Notes: generated by a model from the letters alone, not told the origin. A DNA stretch of 14,076 nucleotides from Candidatus Woesearchaeota archaeon (GCA_019323135.1 JAHWHT010000015.1:1-14076), one strand, 5' to 3'; counted from the stretch's first letter, positions 7,404-13,062 are shown. Numbers and translations are program-made.

Positions 7404-8120
7404 TTAAATATCGTTTGCTGATTTTAATGATTCTTTCTTTGGAGCTGTTGTTTCTGCTTTAGGTTTTTCTTCTTTTACTGGTGTTTCTGCTTTAGGTTTC
7501 TTTGCTTTTTCTGTTGTTTTCTCTATTTTAGGTTTTTTTGCTTTTACTGCTTTTTTCGCAGTCTTTTTCTTTGCTCTCTTTTTTGTTGCTTTTTTCCTTG
7601 TTTTCTTTTTTGCAGTTTTCTTCTTTACTTTCTTTTTCTTTATAGGGTATTCAACAGGTAATTCCTCTTTGCTTTTCTGCGGGATTGTGATTTTCTTTTC
7701 TTTCATTATTTCATTAGCTACTTTACCTAGAAGTTTTGCACCAGCAGGTGTGATTACTCTTCCTTTGTGTACTCCTTTTTCTGCTTTTGTTGCTAGTCCT
7801 GCTTTTTCTAACTGCTGAAGTATTTTTCTAAGTATGTTTCCTGATGCTCTAAAGAATTTTTCTGGTCTTGAGCCTCTGTTCTTTTTTCCGCCGTACTTTA
7901 CTCTTAGTTTAGATACGCCGATTGGTCCTTTTCTGCTTACTGTCTGCAGTACTGCTGCAGCTCTTATGTGCCACCAATTGTTTTGCACAGGTGCTCGTTC
8001 TTTATGAACTCCTGTTTTTACAAATTCAGCCCAGATTGGTGGAGTCATGTCTGACATTTTCTCCAGCTCACTAGCTGTCTTTAAGATTAAATCGTTTATT
8101 GGTACGTCGTATAATGTCAT
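7404..8120 (-). CDS. rps19e: Ribosomal protein eS19 with histone H1-like tail
   Basis: Small-subunit protein. Residues 1-~148 are the eS19 winged-helix core: PPIWAEFVKTGVHKERAP, WWHIRAAAVLQTV, GPIGVSKLRVKYGGKKNRG, and ILRKILQQLEKAGLA with GRVITPAGAKLL. Residues ~158-238 form a Lys/Ala/Thr/Pro tail resembling histone H1 or bacterial histone-like tails; typical archaeal eS19 stops near 150 residues. A ribosome binding site GTGAT (8130-8126) stands 5 bases before the ATG, unlike most genes here, which look leaderless. Directly upstream is a branched structured region (8132-8230). First gene of the eS19-eL39-eL31-cbf5 cluster. Confidence 0.94.
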   Translation of the reverse strand: MTLYDVPINDLILKTASELEKMSDMTPPIWAEFVKTGVHKERAPVQNNWWHIRAAAVLQTVSRKGPIGVSKLRVKYGGKKNRGSRPEKFFRASGNILRKILQQLEKAGLATKAEKGVHKGRVITPAGAKLLGKVANEIMKEKKITIPQKSKEELPVEYPIKKKKVKKKTAKKKTRKKATKKRAKKKTAKKAVKAKKPKIEKTTEKAKKPKAETPVKEEKPKAETTAPKKESLKSANDI

Positions 8121-8125
8121 TTTTT

Positions 8126-8130
8126 ATCAC
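8126..8130 (-). promoter_or_regulatory. Ribosome binding site of eS19
   Basis: GTGAT on the minus strand, 5 bases before the ATG at 8120 and 1 base after the last paired base (8132) of the upstream structure. Its presence supports a real 5' leader on this mRNA. Confidence 0.5.
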
Positions 8131-8131
8131 G

Positions 8132-8230
8132 TTATTCTGACCTTTCGGTCTACTCAGGATGTCTTGACGAACTTGTTCGTCGAGATGCTCACCAAACTTG
8201 TTTGGCGACATCTGCGATCATCCAGAATAA
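8132..8230 (-). promoter_or_regulatory. Branched structured leader (or palindromic repeat) before eS19
   Basis: Read on the minus strand, the 99 bases are closed by TTATTCTG/CAGAATAA (8230-8223 with 8139-8132, 8 perfect pairs). Inside, CAGATGTC (8214-8207) pairs with GACATCCTG (8163-8155) with one bulge, enclosing two hairpins with CAAG loops: CCAAA/TTTGG (8205-8192) and GACGAA/TTCGTC (8181-8166). A third hairpin, GACC-GAAA-GGTC (8150-8139), has a GNRA tetraloop only on the minus strand and shares base 8139 with the closing stem. Competing pairings exist (GGATG/CATCC, AGATG/CATCT), so two folds may alternate. It fills the space between a predicted start (~8228-8230) and the eS19 ribosome binding site. 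It could instead be a dispersed palindromic repeat; no second copy is in the window. Confidence 0.65.
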
Positions 8231-8250
8231 AACTATGAAACCCTGGTTTG

Positions 8251-8258
8251 TTTATAAA
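8251..8258 (-). promoter_or_regulatory. TATA box of the eS19 operon
   Basis: TTTATAAA. On the minus strand, a start 21-23 bases further gives +1 at about 8228-8230, exactly the first base of the structured leader. The box is palindromic; on the plus strand it is ~112 bases from thrS and less likely to be used. Confidence 0.55.
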
Positions 8259-8324
8259 GCTTGTGTTTTCGCAGAAAAGACAAGCTCAAAAAATTAGAAA
8301 TTTTTTGTTGCTTGCGTTTTCGCA
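8258..8324. repeat. Hairpins and 17-base direct repeats between eS19 and thrS
   Basis: Three palindromes lie side by side: AGCTTGT...ACAAGCT (8258-8286, with an inner TTTTC/GAAAA stem), CAAAAAATT/AATTTTTTG (8287-8307, 9 bp) and TGCG/CGCA (8313-8324). The segments 8259-8275 and 8310-8326 are direct repeats matching at 15 of 17 positions (GCTTGYGTTTTCGCASA). They sit upstream of both divergent promoters, which suggests protein-binding sites. Confidence 0.5.
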
Positions 8325-8340
8325 CAATTATTTAGTAAAC

Positions 8341-8349
8341 TTTATATAA
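8341..8349 (+). promoter_or_regulatory. TATA box of thrS
   Basis: TTTATATAA ends 21 bases before the ATG at 8371, which predicts a leaderless transcript. No ribosome binding site is visible in the bases before the start. Confidence 0.6.
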
Positions 8350-8370
8350 TGGGATTTCTCCCTCAAACGT

Positions 8371-10104
8371 ATGACTAACAAGAAAGAATCTAAACCAAAT
8401 TTAGAGACAATTTGGCATAGCGCAGCGCATATCCTGGCTCATGCTATAAAAGAGCTTTACCCAGATGCAAAAAATACTATTGGTCCTGCTGTTGAAGGTG
8501 GGTTTTATTACGATTTTGAGAATCTTAGCATAACTCCTGAAGATTTCAAGACTATTGAAAGAAAGATGAAGGAGATTTCAAAGAAAAATTATCCTTTTGA
8601 GAAAAAAGAAGTGACTCTTGCAGAGATTAAAAAGATGTTCAAGAATAATAAGTATAAGATTGAACTTGCAGAGGATTTCAAAAAAGCAGGAGATAAATTA
8701 ACAATATACAAAAGCGGTGATTTTGCAGACCTTTGTAGAGGCCCGCATGTTGAATCTACTGGAAAAATTAAAGCTTTCAAATTAACAAAGATTGCAGGAG
8801 CTTACTGGAAAGGAGACCAGAAAAATCAGCAATTGACAAGAGTATATGGTATTGCGTTCTTAACAAAAGATGAATTAAAAGATTATGTTCATAAGATGGA
8901 ACAGGCTGCAAAAAGAGATCACAGAAAGATTGGAAGAGATTTAGATTTGTTCTCTTTCCATGACTGCGCTCCGGGAATGCCGTTCTGGCACCCTAAAGGA
9001 ACAATAGTCTGGAATGAACTCATAAAATACTGGAGAAAAGAGCACGACAAAGCAGGCTATGGTGAAATCAAGACTCCAATAATCCTCAACAAAGCTCTGT
9101 GGGAGCAGTCTGGCCACTGGAAGCATTTCAAGGAAAATATGTATTTCACAAAAGTTGATAATCAAGATTATGCTTTAAAACCAATGAATTGCCCTGGAGG
9201 AATTCAGATTTATAAAAACACAGTAAGAAGTTACAGAGAATTTCCATTAAGATGGGCAGAGCTTGGTCTTGTTCACAGGCACGAGCTTAGTGGTGTTCTT
9301 GCAGGTTTGTTTAGAGTGAGATCATTTACACAAGACGATGCTCATATCTATTGTGTTGATGACAAGCAGTTGAAAGAAGAGATTAAAGGAGTTATTATGC
9401 TAACAGACAAGATGTACAAGCAGTTTGGTTTTGAGTATCATGTTGAGCTAAGCACAAAGCCTGAAAAAGCAATGGGCGATGCAAAACTCTGGGATACTGC
9501 AGAAAAAGCTCTTGCAGGTGCAATGAAAGAACTGAAAAAAGATTATACTCTTAATCCTGGTGACGGAGCATTCTACGGCCCTAAGCTGGACTTTCATCTC
9601 AAAGATGCTCTAGGAAGAACCTGGCAGTGCGGTACACTGCAGTTAGATTTTCAATTGCCGATTAATTTTGATTTAAAATTCATGGGAGAAGATGGCACAC
9701 AGAATCATAAACCAATTATGCTTCACAGAACTATTTATGGAAGCATTGAAAGATTTATTGGCGTATTGATAGAGCATGTTGCAGGCAAATTCCCATTATG
9801 GATATCCCCTATTCAGGTTAGAATCCTCACAATCGCAGACCGGTTTAATGATTATGCACACAAAGCTGCAAAAAAGATGTCTGATGCAGGAATACGTGTT
9901 GATATCGATGAAAGATCTGAGAGCATAAGCAAGAAAGTCAGAGAAGCCCAATTACAACAAATCAACTATATTATTGTTGTTGGCGAAAAAGAAGTAAAAG
10001 ACAAAACTATAACCGTAAGAACAAGAGATAACAAAGTTCATGGAGCTGAGAAAGTTGATACGTTCATTAAGAAAGTTGTTAAAGAAATTCAGGAGAGAAT
10101 TTAA
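8371..10104 (+). CDS. thrS: Threonyl-tRNA synthetase, bacterial type lacking the TGS domain
   Basis: Charges tRNA-Thr with threonine. The protein (577 aa) starts almost directly in the editing domain of bacterial ThrRS, with His16/His20 (HSAAH) and Cys122/His126 (CRGPH) matching the editing-site HxxxH and CxxxH. The class II core follows, with the catalytic zinc ligands Cys274 (PMNCPGG), His325 (QDDAH) and His452 (MLHRTIYGS), and motif 2 around RWAELGLVHRHE. The anticodon-binding domain (WISPIQVRILTI to the end) is complete. The N-terminal TGS domain (~60 residues) of typical ~640-residue bacterial enzymes is absent, and there is no in-frame coding room for it before the TATA box. Most euryarchaea use a different editing domain, so ancestral transfer from bacteria is likely. 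Confidence 0.96.
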   Translation: MTNKKESKPNLETIWHSAAHILAHAIKELYPDAKNTIGPAVEGGFYYDFENLSITPEDFKTIERKMKEISKKNYPFEKKEVTLAEIKKMFKNNKYKIELAEDFKKAGDKLTIYKSGDFADLCRGPHVESTGKIKAFKLTKIAGAYWKGDQKNQQLTRVYGIAFLTKDELKDYVHKMEQAAKRDHRKIGRDLDLFSFHDCAPGMPFWHPKGTIVWNELIKYWRKEHDKAGYGEIKTPIILNKALWEQSGHWKHFKENMYFTKVDNQDYALKPMNCPGGIQIYKNTVRSYREFPLRWAELGLVHRHELSGVLAGLFRVRSFTQDDAHIYCVDDKQLKEEIKGVIMLTDKMYKQFGFEYHVELSTKPEKAMGDAKLWDTAEKALAGAMKELKKDYTLNPGDGAFYGPKLDFHLKDALGRTWQCGTLQLDFQLPINFDLKFMGEDGTQNHKPIMLHRTIYGSIERFIGVLIEHVAGKFPLWISPIQVRILTIADRFNDYAHKAAKKMSDAGIRVDIDERSESISKKVREAQLQQINYIIVVGEKEVKDKTITVRTRDNKVHGAEKVDTFIKKVVKEIQERI

Positions 10105-10427
10105 TTTCTTGCTTTAATTTTTGGTTTTAATAATTTGTTAGTTTCTTTTTTTGTTGTTGCCCAATAGAGTTTTCTAAATTGTTGAACAACTGGATTCGGT
10201 TTATTTAATTGATATAATTTTGCTTTTCCTATTATTCTGGTTTGTTTGACAATTTTATACTTGATTAAATCTTTCCAAAATAGTTTTAATGTAGAATATC
10301 CAATTCCTGCATTTCTTGCTATGTCTGTCATAGAGTAATCAAAATCTTCATAGACCATAAAAAAATCTAGTACTCTAAGTGTGGGGTTGTCGCCAAAAAC
10401 TTTCAAAAATAATGATTTCTTCGTCAT
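10101..10427 (-). CDS. Winged helix-turn-helix transcriptional regulator
   Basis: A 108-residue basic protein. Residues ~17-70 give a clear winged-helix pattern: LRVLDFFMVYEDFDYSMTDIA, then the turn NAGIGYSTL, the recognition helix LKLFWKDLIKYKIV, and a wing around TRIIGKAKLYQLN. The C-terminal ~35 residues are basic. It converges on thrS and overlaps its end by 4 bases, leaving no intergenic terminator. Its promoter faces a perfect palindrome (10501-10521) in the divergent region shared with the next plus-strand gene, which may be its operator (inference). Family membership within archaeal wHTH regulators is not resolved. Confidence 0.8.
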   Translation of the reverse strand: MTKKSLFLKVFGDNPTLRVLDFFMVYEDFDYSMTDIARNAGIGYSTLKLFWKDLIKYKIVKQTRIIGKAKLYQLNKPNPVVQQFRKLYWATTKKETNKLLKPKIKARN

Positions 10428-10449
10428 AAAAGTAAGTAAATGTGTAAAA

Positions 10450-10462
10450 TATATAAATGTTT
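10450..10462 (-). promoter_or_regulatory. TATA region of the winged-helix regulator
   Basis: The minus strand reads ATTTATATATTTT here, ending ~23 bases before the ATG at 10427; a leaderless transcript is predicted. Confidence 0.5.
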
Positions 10463-10500
10463 CTATTTATAGACTTCATAAGCCATAAACAGAAATTATG

Positions 10501-10521
10501 TTTTCGCAATATCTGCGAAAA
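10501..10521. promoter_or_regulatory. Perfect 8-bp palindrome, candidate operator
   Basis: TTTTCGCA (10501-10508), spacer ATATC, TGCGAAAA (10514-10521). It lies between the minus-strand wHTH gene and the plus-strand small wHTH gene, 16 bases before the latter's TATA box. The half-site TTTTCGCA also occurs at 8266-8273 and 8317-8324 upstream of eS19/thrS. It could also be an RNA hairpin if transcription starts further upstream. Confidence 0.45.
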
Positions 10522-10536
10522 ATTTTCAGTAAAGGT

Positions 10537-10544
10537 TATAAAAA
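10537..10544 (+). promoter_or_regulatory. TATA box of the 90-residue gene
   Basis: TATAAAAA ends 19 bases before the ATG at 10564; a leaderless mRNA is predicted. Confidence 0.5.
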
Positions 10545-10563
10545 GTAAAATTAGCAATTTAGT

Positions 10564-10836
10564 ATGAGTCAAAGAGAAAATGATGTAAATTTAGTTAAAC
10601 GCGCAATAGTTAAGAAACTTTATTCTGCTGGCTGTTGGGGCAAAGGCCATATGCTGATTGAAAGATTTAAATCTGGTCTGCCGCCGCATATAAGAGGAGA
10701 AGTAACATCTGCAGTCAAAAAGTTGATTAAAGAAAAACTAATTCGCGCATATGGTCGGACAAAACATGGTTTAGCATTTTATCTTAACATTTCAAAAAAG
10801 AAGGAAATTGAGATAATAATAGAGAAAGAATTATAA
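10564..10836 (+). CDS. Small conserved-looking winged-helix-like archaeal protein
   Basis: A 90-residue basic protein of unknown role. After a charged N-terminal helix (NLVKRAIVKKLYSAGCWGKGH) come a short helix ending in SGLPPHIRGE, a long helix VTSAVKKLIKEKLI, and a strand pair around RTKHGLAFYLN. This order resembles the small wHTH-like proteins found as single genes in many archaea, with the GCWGKGH and RGE..A...LI.E.L pattern, which I recall only as hypothetical. There is no membrane segment. Pth2 follows after 23 bases, but has its own TATA box, so shared transcription is optional. Confidence 0.7.
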   Translation: MSQRENDVNLVKRAIVKKLYSAGCWGKGHMLIERFKSGLPPHIRGEVTSAVKKLIKEKLIRAYGRTKHGLAFYLNISKKKEIEIIIEKEL

Positions 10837-10838
10837 AC
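10833..10838 (+). promoter_or_regulatory. TATA box of pth2 overlapping the upstream stop codon
   Basis: TATAAA begins in the last codon of the 90-residue gene and contains its TAA stop (10834-10836). It ends 21 bases before the pth2 ATG, so a leaderless internal transcript is likely. Confidence 0.5.
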
Positions 10839-10859
10839 CAAAAGCAGATTTCTATACTT

Positions 10860-11210
10860 ATGAAAGAATACAAACAAGTTATTGTTGTCAGGAAAGATTT
10901 AAAGATGAGCAAAGGGAAAATGTCTGCTCAGTCAGCACATGCTTCTACAGATGCTGTTTTGAAAGCGCATAAGGATATTATATCTGCCTGGAGAAGCCAG
11001 GGCATGAAAAAAGTTATTCTTGGTGTTGAAGACGAAAAAGAATTGCTAAAAATCCGTCAAGACGCAGAAGATTCTGGCATTGTTGTTGCAATCATTGCAG
11101 ACGCAGGACGAACAGAACTTGCTCCTGGAACAGTCACTGCTATTGGCATTGGTCCGGATGATGAAGAAAAGATTGACAGAGTCACAGGACATTTAAAGTT
11201 GATTTCTTAA
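10860..11210 (+). CDS. pth2: Peptidyl-tRNA hydrolase, archaeal/eukaryotic type
   Basis: Releases peptides from peptidyl-tRNA that has dropped off ribosomes, freeing the tRNA. Length (116 aa) and motifs are standard for Pth2: KQVIVVRKDLKMSKGKMSAQSAHAS at the N-terminus with the conserved MSxGKxxAQxxHA pattern, a central VILGVEDEKEL segment, and the C-terminal DAGRTELAPGTVTAIGIGP signature. It is unrelated to bacterial Pth1, which supports an archaeal source. Repeat element copy 2 begins 3 bases after its stop. Confidence 0.95.
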   Translation: MKEYKQVIVVRKDLKMSKGKMSAQSAHASTDAVLKAHKDIISAWRSQGMKKVILGVEDEKELLKIRQDAEDSGIVVAIIADAGRTELAPGTVTAIGIGPDDEEKIDRVTGHLKLIS

Positions 11211-11213
11211 CAA

Positions 11214-11368
11214 GTGCGTGTATAGCACCTAGCGAAGTTCTCAAATATACGCTGTGATTAAAAACAAATCTGGACATAACGCAAAATTATCAATTTTGCG
11301 GAATAGAAAAAATCACGCTTTTTCTATAATTTAAAACAGAAGCCAAACGAAGCGTGCTATGCCCGTAC
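11214..11368 (+). repeat. Structured dispersed element, copy 2, with two inserted hairpins
   Basis: The ends GTGCGTGTATAGCAC (11214-11228) and 11354-11368 form a 15-position stem with one mismatch; the outer half differs from copies 1 and 3 yet still pairs. CTAGCGAAGTTCTCAAATATAC is identical to copy 1, and AAATCTGG, ACAGAAGCC and AACGAAGC are kept. An extra ~53 bases hold two perfect 9-bp hairpins (11280-11300 and 11303-11327). It fills the whole gap between the convergent pth2 and the cysteine-rich gene. Confidence 0.8.
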
Positions 11369-11369
11369 C

Positions 11370-11606
11370 TCAACAACCATATCTCTCTTTCTGATCTAGA
11401 ATATAAACGCATACTCCTGGGCTTAATGAATAACCGCAGTCATTGTCCAAGTAATTTTGATAGATTTTTTGACAAGGGTGATAAACAACATTTCCTGCGG
11501 CAGCTGTTGCTCCGCCATAATGCAGGGCAAATGCTCCTAGTGCAGCAAGAACTAATATTCCTACAGCCAGTACCACTAGATAATCATGTTTTGGTTTTTC
11601 TATCAT
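11370..11606 (-). CDS. Membrane-anchored small peptide with four cysteines
   Basis: A 78-residue protein of unknown family. After a short charged start (MIEKPKHDY), residues 9-28 form one membrane helix. Just outside is GG at 31-32, then a ~46-residue tail with Cys45, Cys57, Cys66 and Cys78, the last being the final residue. Even number and spacing suggest two disulfides outside the cell. Its ATG overlaps the stop of the upstream C39-like protease gene as ATGA, so the two are almost surely co-translated. The double glycine after a hydrophobic segment recalls the cleavage site of C39-processed peptides, but no family match is claimed. The frame and overlap make it a real gene. Confidence 0.72.
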   Translation of the reverse strand: MIEKPKHDYLVVLAVGILVLAALGAFALHYGGATAAAGNVVYHPCQKIYQNYLDNDCGYSLSPGVCVYILDQKERYGC

Positions 11607-12283
11607 TTTGTTTTTCCTGTTATTATGATTATATCGTTATCTGTTCCTGGCGCGTTCCACGCATTAATAAATTTTTGTTTTTTTACAACTTGATTTGGAC
11701 CTATGTTTGAATTGTGGAAAGTAACATGTGTTGGCGTTATTTGAGTTATTGTCACGCCATGTCCAGAGTATAGTCCTGGTTTTCCCATCAAAGTGTTGTA
11801 GTCTATTATCATCAAAACTACTGTACCATTATTAACTGCTTTTTCTACTTCATGCCAAGGTAATTGCAGATTTGCATAACGAGGTGATGTTTTTAGAAAG
11901 TCTATTGATTTGTGTAACTTATCCCAGTCTGTAACTTTATTTATCAGTCGCCCATCTTCAGATCCATAATAATCTAATACATAGTCTGGTGTTAATTTGT
12001 AATATGGTGTTGTAGAATAATACTGTGCATCCAGTCCCTCTTGTGTCAATAATGGCAAAGCTTGTGAAAACCAGGTCCACTTCTCTCCCTCTCTGCCAAT
12101 CATTGCATCAATCTGTGGCAAATCATATCCTCTTTCAGGAAAATAATACTGCAGAGCCATTGTCACTTGGCTTGGCACGCAGGAAGACCCAACTTGCTTT
12201 ACATAAGGAATAGCCAGCGGAGCATTAACAGTGCAAGCAGTTAAAACAATTAAAAATAGCAGTATCGCCAATTCTTTTTTCAT
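11603..12283 (-). CDS. Papain-fold (C39-like) peptidase, predicted lipoprotein
   Basis: A 226-residue exported protein. The first 17 residues are a lipoprotein signal (two lysines, a hydrophobic run, lipobox LTAC with Cys17). The mature part follows the peptidase C39-like plan: Gln30 and Cys35 in VKQVGSSCVPSQVTMALQYY, His175 in LYSGHGVTITQI, and Asn191/Asn193 in FHNSN as the third catalytic residue. Between them is a ~130-residue aromatic-rich region. There is no ABC transporter domain, so it is a stand-alone surface enzyme, possibly with a protease, peptidase or transglutaminase-like role. Overlaps the downstream cysteine-rich peptide gene by 4 bases. A TATA sequence on the minus strand (12317-12309) predicts a leaderless start. 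Confidence 0.78.
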   Translation of the reverse strand: MKKELAILLFLIVLTACTVNAPLAIPYVKQVGSSCVPSQVTMALQYYFPERGYDLPQIDAMIGREGEKWTWFSQALPLLTQEGLDAQYYSTTPYYKLTPDYVLDYYGSEDGRLINKVTDWDKLHKSIDFLKTSPRYANLQLPWHEVEKAVNNGTVVLMIIDYNTLMGKPGLYSGHGVTITQITPTHVTFHNSNIGPNQVVKKQKFINAWNAPGTDNDIIIITGKTK

Positions 12284-12308
12284 ATTTGGTCTATTTTGTT
12301 TTATTTAG

Positions 12309-12317
12309 TATAAATAC
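12309..12317 (-). promoter_or_regulatory. TATA box of the C39-like/cysteine-rich operon
   Basis: The minus strand reads GTATTTATA, ending 25 bases before the ATG at 12283. The sequence is near-palindromic, so on the plus strand it could also serve element copy 3; the gene use is the simpler reading. Confidence 0.5.
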
Positions 12318-12344
12318 TTTACTCTATAAATACGGATTTATCAT

Positions 12345-12443
12345 TGTGCATAGCGCCCAGCGAAGTTCTCCGATATACGCTCTGTTTAAGATAAATCTGG
12401 GCATAGTCTGATAACAGAAGCAAAACGAAGCGTGCTATGCACA
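12345..12443 (+). repeat. Structured dispersed element, copy 3
   Basis: TGTGCATAGCGC (12345-12356) pairs with 12432-12443 over 12 positions, one being a G-T wobble where copies 1 and 2 have A-T. Inside are AGCGAAGTTCTC (12359-12370), AAATCTGG (12393-12400), ACAGAAGC and AACGAAGC; AGCG and CGCT around the first block can pair. It lies between the divergent C39-like operon and eS6, just before the eS6 TATA box. Confidence 0.8.
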
Positions 12444-12460
12444 TACGATTTACCGCAATA

Positions 12461-12468
12461 TTTATAAA
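12461..12468 (+). promoter_or_regulatory. TATA box of eS6
   Basis: TTTATAAA ends 23 bases before the ATG at 12492; a leaderless transcript is predicted. Confidence 0.6.
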
Positions 12469-12491
12469 CAACTGCCAAATCAAGTATATCT

Positions 12492-12977
12492 ATGGTTGGT
12501 TTCAAAGTTGTTATCGGAACAAAAGGCGGCAAATGCCATCAGAAAGAGGTTTCAGAAGAAGACTCTAAAGGTATGATTGGCAAAAAGATAGGCGATTCTG
12601 TTAAAGGCGAGCTTATTGGCCTTACTGGATACGAGTTTGAGATAACTGGCGGAACTGATTCTGCAGGATTTCCTATGCGAAAAGATATTGCAGGTACTAG
12701 AAGAAAGCGTATTCTTGCTGTTTCTGGCGTAGGTCTTAAGAAAAAGGCTAAAGGTCTTAGAATAAGAAAGACTGTTTGCGGTAACACTATTCACGCTAAA
12801 ATTTCACAGATTAATTTGAAAGTTTTGAAAGAAGGTAAGGAAAAACTAGGCGCAGCTCCTGAACCTAAAGAAGGCGAAGCTCCTAAAGAAGCTCCGGCAG
12901 AAGAAAAGAAAGAAGCACCTAAAGAAGTTCCTAAAGAAGCACCTAAGGAAGCACCTAAAGAAGAAAAAAAGGAATAA
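12492..12977 (+). CDS. rps6e: Ribosomal protein eS6 with KEAP-repeat tail
   Basis: Small-subunit protein. Residues 1-~115 match archaeal eS6: FKVVIGTKGG, IGKKIGDSVKGELIGLTGYEFEITG as the central beta region, the signature GGTDSAGFPMRKD at 53-65, and RIRKTVCGNTI near 90-100. Residues ~119-161 are an added tail of Lys, Glu, Ala and Pro that ends in repeats of KEAP/KEVP encoded by 12-base units (about 12910-12960). The repeats differ by silent changes, so they are not a fresh expansion. No SD-type ribosome binding site; a TATA box sits at leaderless distance. Confidence 0.95.
   Translation: MVGFKVVIGTKGGKCHQKEVSEEDSKGMIGKKIGDSVKGELIGLTGYEFEITGGTDSAGFPMRKDIAGTRRKRILAVSGVGLKKKAKGLRIRKTVCGNTIHAKISQINLKVLKEGKEKLGAAPEPKEGEAPKEAPAEEKKEAPKEVPKEAPKEAPKEEKKE
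12910..12960 (+). repeat. 12-base tandem coding repeat in the eS6 tail
   Basis: About four units of the form GAAGCACCTAAA (encoding EAPK) with third-base and one first-base variation. It produces the repeated KEAP/KEVP pattern of the protein tail. Confidence 0.6.
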
Positions 12978-13052
12978 TTTTACAGTGATTTCTGTTATAG
13001 TATCTTATTTATCCATATAAAAAATGCCTTAAACCCGCTCAAAAAATAGTAA

Positions 13053-13062
13053 AGTTTATAAA
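13053..13062 (+). promoter_or_regulatory. TATA box of the membrane-anchored cadherin-like protein gene
   Basis: GTTTATAAAC, ending 27 bases before the GTG start at 13090; a start of transcription a few bases before the GTG is expected. Confidence 0.55.

Noticed and set aside
11303..11327. Intrinsic terminator of pth2
   Set aside because: The hairpin sits inside element copy 2 and is not followed by a clean T-run; archaeal termination relies on T-rich tracts, so I treat it as part of the element.
365..12443. Integron attC sites or a CRISPR array
   Set aside because: The elements have terminal palindromes and lie near gene ends, but lack the attC core sites (RYYYAAC/GTTRRRY at the ends) and no integrase is present. 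CRISPR is excluded because copies are kilobases apart with no spacers.
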